Shown piece by piece: positions 51,326 to 60,352 of a stretch of 64,000 nucleotides of DNA. The first letter of the stretch is position 1. Each line of letters opens with the position of its first letter. The stretch lies in assembly GCF_000421645.1 (NCBI RefSeq), contig NZ_ATXK01000005.1:1-64000 (forward strand), read 5' to 3'. A model generated the notes under the pieces. It did not search any database. It saw nothing but the letters and a program-made list of their open reading frames with translations, and had not been told where the DNA came from. This DNA comes from Aurantimonas coralicida DSM 14790. GTDB lineage: Bacteria; Pseudomonadota; Alphaproteobacteria; Rhizobiales; Rhizobiaceae. The position numbers and the translations under genes are program-made.

Positions 51326-51454
51326 CCGATCGTCCTTTCGAAGCGCCCGTCGTGGGCAGGTGCCGCGCCCATCCTGCCGAAGACGGCGGCAAGCCCCTTG
51401 ATCCGCATCAAGCGGCGCGGCGGGCTCGGGCCTTTCCGCGCCGACAGGTCGGCG

Positions 51455-52351
51455 TCAGGGCTGTGCCGCCCAGTAGCGCGCAAGATCGCTGCGCAGCCGG
51501 GCCGGCGATCGCGTTCCCCATTCGTCGCGATGGCCCACCAGATAGAGGACCGGCCGTAGCCGCGACGGACGGGCGGCCGCGAGATCGGCAAACTGGTCGG
51601 GTACGAAGACGTGCCGGCCGTAGATGTGGCGGGCCTCCACCGGCAGGCTCGGAAGGGCCCGGCGCACGAGTTCGCTGCAGAAGAAGCAATCCGCCGTATC
51701 CGCGTCGAAGCGGAAATCGAAGGGCTGGCCGATGGCGCCGAGCAGGAACCGCATCGCCCGGCGGCGTTCGGCGCGCGCGGCGAGCGTCGGGCGCAGCACG
51801 ACCAGATAATCCGCGTTGAGGACGGTCTCGGCCGAACTCAGATGCACCCCGTCCTGATCCGCTTCGATGAAGGTCCGGCCCGCGAGGATGTCCGGTGCCT
51901 GCCCCTGCGCGACCGCATCGCTCCAGATGCCCAGCCGGCGCATGTCGGCGTCCGACCCCAGATGGATCGCCACATGCTTGAACAGGCCCGGCAGGGTGGC
52001 GTTGGTCAGCCGCCCGCCCGAGGTTACGAGAACGATGTCGAGCGGCCGCAGATGTCGCCGCAGGAGCCGGACGGCCCCGTCCCGGCCATACAGATGGCCA
52101 TTGCGCCATTCGACCGCCGCCACGACGCGGCCGATCACCGGCGCGACCGGGTCGAGCACCGCCACCAGCCAGTCGGGATAGCGTTCGACATTCGCGCAGC
52201 ATTTGCGGATCGCCGGCGGCGGTGGCTCCGGGCCGAGATCGCCGCCTGCCGAACCGGTGACGCAGCCGGCGAGCGCCGATAGCATCAGGGCGCAGGGCAG
52301 GAGCAGCAGGCGTATCGGCCAACGCGCCGTCAGGTGCCTGGGGCCTGTCAT
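51455..52351 (-). CDS. lipoprotein with YiiX/YebB-like permuted papain (NlpC/P60-like) hydrolase fold
   Basis: This 298-residue protein has a lipoprotein signal peptide ending LSALAGC, so it is anchored by Cys29. The core has DIVLVTSGG, then FKHVAIHLGSD with a candidate catalytic His, and CFFCSELVRRALPSLP with the candidate Cys nucleophile in the second half. This His-before-Cys order is the permuted papain arrangement of YiiX/YebB hydrolases. The substrate could be a peptide or acyl bond in the envelope. Its start overlaps the stop of a metallo-beta-lactamase-fold lipoprotein gene (ATGA), so they are made together. Confidence 0.75.
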   Translation of the reverse strand: MTGPRHLTARWPIRLLLLPCALMLSALAGCVTGSAGGDLGPEPPPPAIRKCCANVERYPDWLVAVLDPVAPVIGRVVAAVEWRNGHLYGRDGAVRLLRRHLRPLDIVLVTSGGRLTNATLPGLFKHVAIHLGSDADMRRLGIWSDAVAQGQAPDILAGRTFIEADQDGVHLSSAETVLNADYLVVLRPTLAARAERRRAMRFLLGAIGQPFDFRFDADTADCFFCSELVRRALPSLPVEARHIYGRHVFVPDQFADLAAARPSRLRPVLYLVGHRDEWGTRSPARLRSDLARYWAAQP

Positions 52352-53385
52352 GGAAAGCGCGCCGTTTCGCCGATCGACAGGGTGCGGGCATTCCTCGTGG
52401 CGCCGGCCCGCAGAAACCGCCGCGATGGTTCGGCGCGGGGCTCCGGCGACTGGGCGAAGGTGCCCCAGTGAATGCCGATCGCCGCCTTCGCCCCTACATC
52501 GCCCGCCAGCCGGACCGCCTCTTCCGGGGTCATGTGCATGTCGCCGACCAGGTGCCGGGGCTCGGAAGCGCCGATCGGCACCAGCACGAGGTCATAGGGC
52601 CCGCGCCGGCGACCGATCTCTGCAAACACCGGCGCGTAGCCGCTGTCGCCGATGAACAGGACGCGGTGGGACGGGTCCCTGAGCTTCCAGGAGAACGCCG
52701 TCCCGTCCGGGATGCCGAGAAGGTTGCGCCGGGTGGCGTGGATCGCCGGCAGGCCGGTGATCGTGACCGCGCCGATCCTGGCGGATCCGTTCAGCGGGAG
52801 CGCATGGATGCGCCGGAATCCGGCATCGGCCGCCAGATGTGCGAGACCGTCCGGCACGACGACGGCCGCCTCCGGAAACCGTCCGGCGAGCATCCGCAGG
52901 GAGGGGGCGTGGAGATGGTCGAAGTCGCCATGGGAGAGCACCACCGCATCGATTCCTCGAAGCTGGTCGAGGTGCAATTGCGGCCAGCCATAGCGAACCG
53001 GCAGCGGGCTTGCGAGCGAGACGGCACCCGCCAGCACCGGATCGGTCAGGATCACGGTCTTCCCCATCTGCAGGAGAACGGTCGAATGACCGTACCAGGC
53101 CACCGTCATCCCGCCCCGTTGCGTCGGCCTGGCGGATGTCGGTGCTTCGCGCGCCTCCTCCGGTCCGGGGGGCTCGCCCGGTCCCCGCAGGCGTTCGGCG
53201 AGCGCATAGACGCCGGAAGCCATCGAGACATGATGGATGGCGAGGCCGACACCGCGCAGCGGCTGCGGCGCGAGCACAACCGGTGCCGCGTCGGTGCGCG
53301 GCGGTCTGCCCGGCAAAGACGCGGCACAGCCGCAGAGCAAGACCGTCAGGCACAGCGCAGCCCGGATGCCCCGAAGACGCAACAT
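52348..53385 (-). CDS. lipoprotein metallo-beta-lactamase-fold hydrolase (UlaG/NAPE-PLD-like)
   Basis: This 345-residue protein has a signal ending TVLLCGC, giving a lipid-modified N-terminus. The MBL fold shows WYGHSTVLLQMGKTVILTDPVL, the metal motif LSHGDFDHLHAP (His-x-Asp-x-Asp-His), a later LPAIHATR with His, and GDSGYAPVF with Asp. FSWKLRDPSHRVLFIGDSG resembles the NAPE-PLD/RomA group. It is probably a phosphodiesterase or lactonase on the envelope. Coupled to the downstream YiiX-like gene by ATGA. Confidence 0.82.
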   Translation of the reverse strand: MLRLRGIRAALCLTVLLCGCAASLPGRPPRTDAAPVVLAPQPLRGVGLAIHHVSMASGVYALAERLRGPGEPPGPEEAREAPTSARPTQRGGMTVAWYGHSTVLLQMGKTVILTDPVLAGAVSLASPLPVRYGWPQLHLDQLRGIDAVVLSHGDFDHLHAPSLRMLAGRFPEAAVVVPDGLAHLAADAGFRRIHALPLNGSARIGAVTITGLPAIHATRRNLLGIPDGTAFSWKLRDPSHRVLFIGDSGYAPVFAEIGRRRGPYDLVLVPIGASEPRHLVGDMHMTPEEAVRLAGDVGAKAAIGIHWGTFAQSPEPRAEPSRRFLRAGATRNARTLSIGETARFP

Positions 53386-53472
53386 GAGGAATTTCCCGGA
53401 ACGCGGAAACAGGCTGCGACGCGAGCCGACCCAGGAGTGGGCCGGCGACGGATCAGCGGTGGCGTTCGCCGC

Positions 53473-53763
53473 CTAGCGACAGCCCTTGCGGCGCTCCCAT
53501 CGCTGGATCGCGGCGACCTCCCGCCTGTCGGGGCCCGACAGCTCGCCATAGGGCGGAAAGCAGCTGCGGCCGAAGGCGCGGCGCGCCCGGCGGGTTTCGA
53601 AGCAATAGCCATTGTCGGCATAGATGGCGTTGCGGGCATACCAGAGCTCGTCGCAGCTCATGCTCCGGTAGCTCTGGGCCACCGCCTGCGATGCGCCGGC
53701 AAACGAGACGAGCGCAGCGACGATCAGCGTGCCTCGCAGGGTTCCAGTTGTCTGCATCTTCAT
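53473..53763 (-). CDS. secreted YARHG-domain protein
   Basis: This 96-residue protein has a signal peptide (MKMQTTGTLRGTLIVAALVSFAGASQAVAQS) and a YARHG-type domain: MSCDELWYARNAIYADNGYCFETRRARRAF. Conserved cysteines sit at SCDEL, GYCFET and the RSCFPPYG region, with a final KGCR. These small extracellular domains are common in Hyphomicrobiales, and their function is unknown. The ATG at 53763 is preferred over the longer frame to 53838. Confidence 0.82.
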   Translation of the reverse strand: MKMQTTGTLRGTLIVAALVSFAGASQAVAQSYRSMSCDELWYARNAIYADNGYCFETRRARRAFGRSCFPPYGELSGPDRREVAAIQRWERRKGCR

Positions 53764-53881
53764 GTTGGGCGCCTCCCGCCGGGTTGTCGATGCCCGAGCG
53801 TGACGGCCATTCGCGCGCTCCGACTTGACGTGCATCAAAACTACCCGCGTTTCTTCCCCAGCGGAAGACAGGCTGGACGCG

Positions 53882-54028
53882 CTAAGCCCAGGAGTCGTCG
53901 TCGGCGGTCAGGATCAACGTTTCCACATGGGCGTCCGGCCGATGGTCGACCGAGGCACAGACGGTCTCGGTGACGATATCTTCGCCGATCCTGAAGCGCG
54001 GCGCGCCGTTGGCAGCAGTGTCGCTCAT
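53882..54028 (-). CDS. hypothetical short protein
   Basis: This 48-residue frame starts at the ATG at 54028 with GAGG just upstream. The sequence (MSDTAANGAPRFRIGED...) has no recognisable domain. The frame could continue upstream to 54211, adding Cys-containing residues (NLECIVCGEF). I am unsure that either version is expressed. Confidence 0.35.
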   Translation of the reverse strand: MSDTAANGAPRFRIGEDIVTETVCASVDHRPDAHVETLILTADDDSWA

Positions 54029-54491
54029 CGAGACCTCGACGCTCGCGCCGCGCAGGCGACGATCAATTGCCGTCGTCATCCATCCCAAACCACACATCCC
54101 GACGGCTTTCGCGTTCCTCGCCTGGAACTCTCCGCAGACAATACACTCGAGATTCGCCACGCTTTTTCCCCGATTCCGTGGCACGCTCCCCGGCGTCCGG
54201 AAAAGCAGCATGACGACAGGCCCTGCGGCACGCGCAGGATTAACGTCAGTCTTTCGGCAGGCTGCAAGCAGGTCCGGATATCGTGAGGAACATCAGGCGA
54301 TTGCGCCCGGATCGCAGACCAGCACTTTGTCCAGCCGTGACGGCAGCGCGCAGGCACCACCCGGCATCCGCGCGCCGAAGCAAAATGGTGCGCACGCCAT
54401 GCCCGGCCGATGCCGGAGCCATCATATCGCGAAGTGTTCGGGGGGGTGTGGCTACTGTCCGGATCGCTGCGGATCATCTCGAACAGTCAAT
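54029..54491. other. gene-poor spacer before tRNA-Leu
   Basis: These 463 bases hold no frame with a recognisable product on either strand. The candidate upstream extension of the short hypothetical gene lies at 54029-54211. Otherwise I see nothing in it. Confidence 0.45.
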
Positions 54492-54576
54492 TGGTGCCCA
54501 GGAGAGGACTCGAACCTCCACGCCTCGCGGCACACGGACCTGAACCGTGCGCGTCTACCAATTCCGCCACCTGGGC
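54492..54576 (-). tRNA. tRNA-Leu (anticodon CAG)
   Basis: Read on the minus strand, this has a 7-bp acceptor stem (GCCCAGG with CCTGGGC), a D-arm beginning TGGCGGAATTGGTAGACGC, and an anticodon stem CACGG/CCGTG around a loop with CAG. A long variable arm fits a class II tRNA, and the T-arm is GGTTCGAGTCC. Discriminator A and an encoded CCA end at 54492. The type of variable arm and the anticodon give leucine. Confidence 0.95.
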
Positions 54577-55102
54577 ACGGCGCGGAGCATTAGAGGGAGG
54601 CCGGGTCGCTGTCAACGCAGTTTTGCGACGATTGGCGCCGGCACACGAATTTTCTGTCGCAGTGCAGCGGACCGGCGTGGACGGCGCGGTTTTTCGCAGG
54701 CGATGGCGCGCCGTTCCGCCAAGTGCAGGGAGACCGGGACGCGGATGCCGGACGCGCCCGCCGGCTGTCGCGGGCCATGCCAGGGCGCGCGGCGGGAGCG
54801 GGGCAATGGCGCCGGGCGGCGGGCGTTCCCGTGGCCGCGGCAGCGCCCTGCGACGGTTTGTGCCGCGGGCTTGCGGATCGGGTGCGGTGCGCCATCTGCG
54901 CGATTGTGCGGGACCGGCGTCCCCGGTCCGGCGGACGCGGCGTGAAACAGCCGGCTCGCGGCGCGGCGCCGCCTTCACCTGACGCCGCAGACGGGCTATG
55001 ACGCGGCGGAACGGGGCCCGCGCCGGGCGGCGCGAATCATCCGGCCCCGCCCGGACGCGAACCGGGCCGACGGGCCACAGGCAAGGCAGGAGCTTGAGTA
55101 CG
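54577..55102. other. intergenic region after tRNA-Leu
   Basis: This is a 526-base GC-rich spacer between the tRNA and the NDUFA9-like gene. Frames spanning it have Arg/Pro/Ala-rich, shadow-like composition, and I see no homologous motif. The right end holds the AGGAGC ribosome site of the next gene. Confidence 0.5.
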
Positions 55103-56107
55103 ATGAGTGTCGACACGAACAAGACGGTGGTGGTGTTCGGCGGTTCGGGCTTTGTCGGCCGCTACCTGGTGCAGGCGCTCGCCCGCCGCGGCCATCGCAT
55201 TCGCGTCGCCTGCCGGCGCCCGGATCTGGCCTATCACCTGCAGCCCAACGGCAATATGGGCCAGATCATGCCGATCCAGGCCAATCTGCGCTATCCGTGG
55301 TCCGTCGAGCGGGCGGTCGAGGGGGCCGACCATGTCGTCAACCTCGTCGGCATTCTGGCACAAAGCGGCCAGCAGAGCTTCGACGCGCTGCAGTCCTTCG
55401 GCGCTCGCACGGTGGCGGAGGCGACCGCGAAGATCGGCGCCGGCATGACGCAGATCTCGGCCATCGGCGCCGACGAGACCTCCGAATCCGAATATGCCCG
55501 CACCAAGGCCGAGGGCGAGAAGGCGGTGCTCGACGCCATCCCCGGCGCCTACATCATGCGTCCGTCGATCGTCTTCGGCGCCGAGGACCAGTTCTTCAAC
55601 CGCTTCGCCGACATGGCGCGGTTCTCGCCGTTCCTGCCGTTGATCGGCGGCGGCAAGACCCGGTTCCAGCCGGTCTATGTGGGCGATGTCGCCGAGGCGA
55701 TCGCCGACACGGTGGACGGCAAGGTTCCCGGCGGACGGGTCTACGAGCTCGGCGGGCCGGAAGTGCTGACCTTCCGCCAGATGATGGAGGAGATGCTGCG
55801 CATCATCGAGCGCAAACGCAACTTCGTCACCATCCCGTTCGGCGCCGCCGCCTCGATGGCGAAGCTGATGCGCTTCCTGCCGGGCGCGCCGCTGACGCCC
55901 GACCAGGTCACCCAGTTGCAGACCGACAATGTCGTGTCGCAGGACGCCATCGAGGACGGCCGCACGCTGGAGGCCTTCGGCATCCGGCCGCGCACCGTCG
56001 ACGCGATCCTGCCGACCTATCTCGTCCGCTTCCGCAAGCACGGGCAGTTCACCCACCCGCAGCCCCAGGCCGGCGGCGTGCGGATGCCCGACGACGAGGC
56101 GGTCTGA
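55103..56107 (+). CDS. complex I NDUFA9-like NAD(P)-binding protein
   Basis: This 334-residue atypical short-chain dehydrogenase has the Rossmann motif VVVFGGSGFVGRYLVQAL (residues 8-25). It has ADHVVNLVGIL, the degenerate active region SEYARTKAEGEKAV, and YIMRPSIVFGAEDQFFNRFADMARFSPFLPLIGGGKTRFQPVYV, seen as the typical PSIVFGAEDQFFNRF and FQPVYVGDVA. This matches the NDUFA9 family of respiratory complex I accessory proteins found in alphaproteobacteria. The ATG at 55103 follows AGGAGC. Confidence 0.9.
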   Translation: MSVDTNKTVVVFGGSGFVGRYLVQALARRGHRIRVACRRPDLAYHLQPNGNMGQIMPIQANLRYPWSVERAVEGADHVVNLVGILAQSGQQSFDALQSFGARTVAEATAKIGAGMTQISAIGADETSESEYARTKAEGEKAVLDAIPGAYIMRPSIVFGAEDQFFNRFADMARFSPFLPLIGGGKTRFQPVYVGDVAEAIADTVDGKVPGGRVYELGGPEVLTFRQMMEEMLRIIERKRNFVTIPFGAAASMAKLMRFLPGAPLTPDQVTQLQTDNVVSQDAIEDGRTLEAFGIRPRTVDAILPTYLVRFRKHGQFTHPQPQAGGVRMPDDEAV

Positions 56108-56163
56108 GCCACGGCGATCGGTGAGCGCCACATGGCCGTGACCGGCTGACCGGCTTGGACGCG

Positions 56164-56913
56164 ATGCTGCTTCCGCCGGGCCTTGCGGCCGGCACCGCGC
56201 TGCTGCTGGTCGTGGCGAGCTTCTTCACCTCGGCCGCCACCGCCGCCTTCGGGATCGGGGGCGGGCTGTCGCTCCTTGCCATCATGAGCACGGTGCTGCC
56301 GGTGGCGGTGCTGATTCCCGTCCATGGCCTGGTGCAGCTCGCCTCCAATCTCGGACGCGTGCTGGTGCAGCGGCGGGCCGTGTCCTGGCGCGCGTTGCTG
56401 CCGTTTCTGGCCGGCGCGGCGCTGGGCGCGCTGATCGGCGCACGCTTCGTCGTCACCCTGCCGGAAGCGGTGCTGCAGACGACGCTCGGGGCGTTCATCC
56501 TGATCCTTGCCCTGGCGAAGCTGCCGGCGATCGGCCGGATCGGGCCGCCGGGCTTTGCCTTTGCGGGTCTCGCCACGACGTTTCTGTCGATGTTCGTCGG
56601 GGCCACCGCGCCGATCAACGCGGCGTTCTTCGCCAAGGCCTTCGACGACCGCTCGGAACTGGTCGCGACGCTGGCGGCGACGACCTTCCTGCAGCATCTG
56701 TTCAAGAGCCTCGCCTTCTTCGCCCTCGGCGTCGGGCTCGCCGCCTATGCGCCGCTGATCGCCGCGATGATCGTCACGGGCTTTGCCGGCACGCTGGCCG
56801 GAACGGCGCTGCTCAAACGCATCGACGAGCGGCTGTTCCGCTTCGTCCTGACGGCGATCCTCGTCGTGATCTCGCTCGACCTCCTGCGCCGCGGCCTGAC
56901 CAGCCTCATGTGA
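56164..56913 (+). CDS. TauE/SafE-family sulfite/organosulfonate exporter-like protein
   Basis: This 249-residue membrane protein has about eight hydrophobic segments and the family repeat FGIGGGLSLLAI, with a second GATAPINAAFFAK segment. It starts at the ATG at 56164; an in-frame TTG at 56155 is possible but unneeded. Members move sulfite, sulfonates or other anions. It is 56 bases after the NDUFA9-like gene. Specific substrate unknown. Confidence 0.87.
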   Translation: MLLPPGLAAGTALLLVVASFFTSAATAAFGIGGGLSLLAIMSTVLPVAVLIPVHGLVQLASNLGRVLVQRRAVSWRALLPFLAGAALGALIGARFVVTLPEAVLQTTLGAFILILALAKLPAIGRIGPPGFAFAGLATTFLSMFVGATAPINAAFFAKAFDDRSELVATLAATTFLQHLFKSLAFFALGVGLAAYAPLIAAMIVTGFAGTLAGTALLKRIDERLFRFVLTAILVVISLDLLRRGLTSLM

Positions 56914-56935
56914 GCCCGGGCATCCATCTCCTAGT

Positions 56936-57829
56936 CTAGCGCGCGGGCGGCGTTCCACCGTCGGTGGCGAGCGGCTGCGAGACGGAGGCCGGCACGGGCG
57001 TCGCCGCCTCGCCGCCATCCTCGGCCGGCAGGGCCAGCAGCAGCACCATGCCGACGAGGCCGACGCCGATGCGCCACCAGGCGAAGACGGCAAAGCCGTG
57101 CCGCGAGACGAAGTCGAGCAGGAAGCGGACGACGAAGAGCGCCGAAACGAAGGCCATGACGAAGCCGATGACGATCAGCCCGGCATCATCGACCGATAGA
57201 AGGTCGCGATTCTTCATCAGGTCGTAGGTGAAGGCGCCGAGCATGGTCGGCATGGCCAGGAAGAAGGAGAACTCGGCCGCCGAGCGCTTGTCGGTGCCCA
57301 TCAGGAGCGAGCCGGCGATGGTGGCGCCGGAGCGCGAGGTGCCCGGGATCAGGGCGAGGCACTGGAAGATGCCGATCTTCAGGCAGAGCGACAGCGGATA
57401 ATCCATGACGTCGTCGTAGCGCACGATCCGCGGCATGCGGTCGATGACCAGAAGCAGGATGCCGCCGACGATCAGCGCGACGCAGATCACCATCGGCGTT
57501 TCGAACAGGATGGTCTTGATGAAGTCGTGCGCCAGAACGCCGACGAAGGCCGCCGGCAGGAAGGCGAGCAGGATGCCGGCGGTGAAGCGGCGGCTGCGGG
57601 CGTCGGTCGGCAGGGTGACGAAGATCCGCCAGAGCCGGCCGAAATACAGGATCAGGATGGCCAGGATCGCGCCGAGCTGGATCAGCACCTCGAAGCTGCG
57701 GGCGGTGGACTGGAAGCCGAGAAAATGGCCCAGCAGCAGGATGTGCCCGGTGGAGGAAACCGGAAGGAACTCCGTCAGTCCCTCGGTGATGCCCAGAATG
57801 ACGGCGTCGCCGACTGCTGCGAAATCCAT
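56936..57829 (-). CDS. uppP: undecaprenyl-diphosphatase
   Basis: This 297-residue integral membrane enzyme (BacA/UppP) recycles the lipid carrier of peptidoglycan synthesis. Both signature regions are present: [26 protein letters not shown], which contains [10 protein letters not shown], and [19 protein letters not shown]. The Glu and Arg/Ser residues of the active site are all intact. The ATG at 57829 follows AGGGGAT. The frame upstream to 58024 is not supported. It diverges from an FzlA-like gene. Confidence 0.95.
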   Translation of the reverse strand: MDFAAVGDAVILGITEGLTEFLPVSSTGHILLLGHFLGFQSTARSFEVLIQLGAILAILILYFGRLWRIFVTLPTDARSRRFTAGILLAFLPAAFVGVLAHDFIKTILFETPMVICVALIVGGILLLVIDRMPRIVRYDDVMDYPLSLCLKIGIFQCLALIPGTSRSGATIAGSLLMGTDKRSAAEFSFFLAMPTMLGAFTYDLMKNRDLLSVDDAGLIVIGFVMAFVSALFVVRFLLDFVSRHGFAVFAWWRIGVGLVGMVLLLALPAEDGGEAATPVPASVSQPLATDGGTPPAR

Positions 57830-58142
57830 GACAATCCCCTGCCCCGTTCCAGCGCGGCGTCTACCCGATCTGCCGACGAAGGGAAACGGGGGCGGCCATC
57901 CGATGGCCGGAATCCTCGGCCAGTGTGGCGAGTGCGCCCGTTCGCGGCGCAGCCCGTGCCGCTTGCCGCCGGGGCGATTCCGGCTATGTCGCTCAAAGCA
58001 AAGGCAGACCCGTTGACGGTCCATTGACGAGTGTCTGCCATCATGACGCGCAGGGACGTCCTTTCGGGCGCGCCGTCGATCATTTCAAACAGGGGCAGCC
58101 CGCGCGCGGGTGATCCATCCGAAGAGCACCCGATCCAACCGC
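57830..58142. other. divergent intergenic region, uppP / fzlA-like gene
   Basis: These 313 bases contain both divergent promoters. I recognised no gene, repeat or RNA element and assign no promoter boxes. Confidence 0.5.
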
Positions 58143-58835
58143 ATGCTGAAGCTACACCATCATCCGATGTCCGCCGCCTCGCGTTTCGTGCGGCTCGTCC
58201 TCGGGGAATATGGCGAGCGCGCCGAATATCTGGAGGAGCGTCCGTGGGAGAAGCGCCGCGACTTCCTGGCGCTGAATCCGGCCGCGACCCTGCCGGTGAT
58301 GCTCGAGGATGACGGTCCGGCGATCGTCGGCGCGACGGTGGCGGGCGAATATCTCGACGAGACCCGCGGCGTCTTCCAGCGCGACAAGCGGCTCCTGCCG
58401 GAAAAGCCGCTGGAGCGGGCCGAGGTGCGGCGGCTGACCGAGTGGTTCCTGGGCAAGCTCGACAGCGAGGTCACGCGCTATCTCGTCCGCGAACGGGTGT
58501 TCAAGCTGGAAATGAGCGCCGATGCCGGCGGCGGACCACCGGACGCCTCGGCGATCCGGGCGGCGCGGGCCAATCTGAAGCATCATCTGCGCTATCTCGG
58601 CTGGCTGGCCGAAAGCCGCGACTGGCTGGCCGGCCCGCGGCTGTCCTATGCCGATCTGGCGGCTGCCGCCGAACTCTCGATCCTCGACTATCTCGGCGAG
58701 ATTCCCTGGGAGAAGGAGCCGGCGGCCAAGGACTGGTACATGCGGATCAAGTCGCGCCCGTCCTTCCGCCCACTCCTGACCGAGCGCGTGCGCGGCCTGC
58801 CGCCGGTGCATCACTACGTCCAACTCGACTTCTGA
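58143..58835 (+). CDS. fzlA: glutathione S-transferase-like protein, probable FtsZ-binding FzlA
   Basis: This 230-residue protein has a GST fold: a thioredoxin-like start (MLKLHHHPMSAASRFVRLVLGEYG), the strand LNPAATLPVMLEDDG and a helical C-domain ending VHHYVQLDF. FzlA is a GST-like FtsZ-binding protein that is essential for division in Caulobacter. The length and alphaproteobacterial setting fit FzlA, and the neighbouring uppP is a cell-wall gene. An ordinary GST cannot be excluded. The ATG at 58143 is chosen because the fold starts there. Confidence 0.65.
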   Translation: MLKLHHHPMSAASRFVRLVLGEYGERAEYLEERPWEKRRDFLALNPAATLPVMLEDDGPAIVGATVAGEYLDETRGVFQRDKRLLPEKPLERAEVRRLTEWFLGKLDSEVTRYLVRERVFKLEMSADAGGGPPDASAIRAARANLKHHLRYLGWLAESRDWLAGPRLSYADLAAAAELSILDYLGEIPWEKEPAAKDWYMRIKSRPSFRPLLTERVRGLPPVHHYVQLDF

Positions 58836-58892
58836 GTTTAAACGCGGCCCCCGGGGCGTGCGCCGGACCGACGAACCGCCTATATCGGCACC

Positions 58893-60038
58893 ATGACCGC
58901 GCGCGAGACACTGACCGACTTCATCCGCAAGGACGCCGGCCGGCTGGGCTTTTCGGCGGTCGGCATCGCGCCCGGCGCCGGCGATGTCGCGGCCGGACCC
59001 CGCCTCGACGAATTCATCGCCAAGGGCCGCTACGGCACGATGGGCTGGATGCCCGAGACGGCGGAGCGTCGCCGTTCCGCCCGGGCGCTGTGGCCCGAGG
59101 TGCGCTCGATCGTCGTTCTCGGCATGAATTACGGCCCGCAGGAGGATCCGCTGGCGATCCTGGAGCGCCCGGATCGCGGCGCGATCTCGGTCTATGCCCG
59201 ACACCGCGACTATCACGACGTCATCAAGGGCCGGCTGAAGGAACTGGCCGGCCGCATGGTCGCCAGGGCCCGCCAGGCCGGGCTTGGCGAGCACGACGCC
59301 AAGGTCTTCGTCGACACCGCGCCGGTGATGGAAAAGCCGCTGGGCGAGATGGCCGGCCTCGGCTGGCAGGGCAAGCACACCAATCTCGTCTCCCGCGAGC
59401 ACGGCTCCTGGCTGTTCCTCGGCTCGATCTTCACCACGCTGGAGATGACGCCCGACGCGCCGGGCCGCGATCTCTGCGGTTCCTGCCGGGCCTGCCAGGA
59501 CGTCTGCCCCACCGACGCCTTCCCCGAGCCCTACAAGCTCGATGCCCGACGCTGCATCTCCTACCTGACCATCGAGACCCGCAAGCCGGTGCCGCAAGAG
59601 TTCCGGGCCGCGATGGGCAACCGCATCTATGGCTGCGACGATTGCCTCGCCGTTTGCCCCTGGAACAAGTTTGCCGGCAAAGCCAGCGAGGCGAAGCTGA
59701 TCGCCCGCGAGGATCTGAACGCGCCGAAACTCGCCGATCTTCTGGCCCTCGACGATGCCGCCTTCCGTACCCTGTTTTCCGGTTCACCTATCAAGCGGAT
59801 CGGGCGCGACAAGTTCGTGTCGAACTGCCTGATCGCCGCCGGCAATTCCGGCGATCCGGCGCTGCTCGGCGCCGTGAGGAACCGTCTCGCGGACGCGGCG
59901 CCCCTCGTGCGGGCCATGGCGATCTGGGCGCTTGCCCGGCTGTCCCCCGAAGATGCCTTGCAGCGCCGGCCCGCCGCGCTTGATAGGGAAGACGATCCCG
60001 TCGTCAGGAGCGAATGGCATGCTCTTCAAGGACCGTAA
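58893..60038 (+). CDS. queG: epoxyqueuosine reductase
   Basis: This 381-residue enzyme carries out the last step of queuosine tRNA modification and uses cobalamin and two 4Fe-4S clusters. The N-terminal half has [18 protein letters not shown] and [53 protein letters not shown] follows, seen as [10 protein letters not shown] and [11 protein letters not shown]. Cluster motifs are [16 protein letters not shown] and [19 protein letters not shown]-like tail follows. The next gene begins inside its 3' end. Confidence 0.94.
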   Translation: MTARETLTDFIRKDAGRLGFSAVGIAPGAGDVAAGPRLDEFIAKGRYGTMGWMPETAERRRSARALWPEVRSIVVLGMNYGPQEDPLAILERPDRGAISVYARHRDYHDVIKGRLKELAGRMVARARQAGLGEHDAKVFVDTAPVMEKPLGEMAGLGWQGKHTNLVSREHGSWLFLGSIFTTLEMTPDAPGRDLCGSCRACQDVCPTDAFPEPYKLDARRCISYLTIETRKPVPQEFRAAMGNRIYGCDDCLAVCPWNKFAGKASEAKLIAREDLNAPKLADLLALDDAAFRTLFSGSPIKRIGRDKFVSNCLIAAGNSGDPALLGAVRNRLADAAPLVRAMAIWALARLSPEDALQRRPAALDREDDPVVRSEWHALQGP

Positions 60039-60348
60039 GGTATCCCGATCCGGTGCCCGCGCTGCCGAGGTCGAGACCAAGGTGCGACGGGCCGTCGGCC
60101 AGCTGCGTCACGGAATGCCGGCGACACCGGCCACGGGTTCCGGGGCGCTCGGTGCCGGCGCAATCGGCGCATTGGCCATCGGCGCGCTGGCGATCGGATC
60201 GGTGGCGGTGGGCGCGTTCGCCATCGGGCGATTGTCCGTCGGGAGCGCCCGTATCGGAACGGCCGACATCGGCAGGCTGCGGATCGGCCGGCTGGAGCTC
60301 GGCGAGATGGCCCGGCCGCACGATCCCGCCGAACCCTGGAGCGACTGA
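60019..60348 (+). CDS. protein with 11 consecutive [ILV]-Gly pentad repeats
   Basis: This 109-residue protein starts inside queG (ATG at 60019, 20-base overlap). A basic N-terminus (about 1-40) is followed by a perfect array in which Gly occurs at residues 45, 50, 55 and every fifth residue to 95, each preceded by Ile, Leu or Val: [24 protein letters not shown] and so on. This periodicity suggests a pentapeptide-type right-handed beta-solenoid, though the classic A(D/N)LXX signature is absent. No known function is assigned. It is followed by a YeeZ-like SDR gene four bases on. Confidence 0.7.
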   Translation: MLFKDRKVSRSGARAAEVETKVRRAVGQLRHGMPATPATGSGALGAGAIGALAIGALAIGSVAVGAFAIGRLSVGSARIGTADIGRLRIGRLELGEMARPHDPAEPWSD

Positions 60349-60352
60349 CCCC

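Noticed and set aside
53970-54593. A 207-residue plus-strand frame after the YARHG gene
   Set aside because: Its C-terminal part reads through the tRNA (ERTRTSTPRGTRT-like text in related frames), and the N-terminal part shows no recognisable domain or good ribosome site.
54487-55122. A minus-strand ORF ending in AELVDAHGSGP-type text
   Set aside because: This is the translation of tRNA-Leu and flanking DNA, a well-known false protein. The rest is Arg/Pro-rich shadow sequence.
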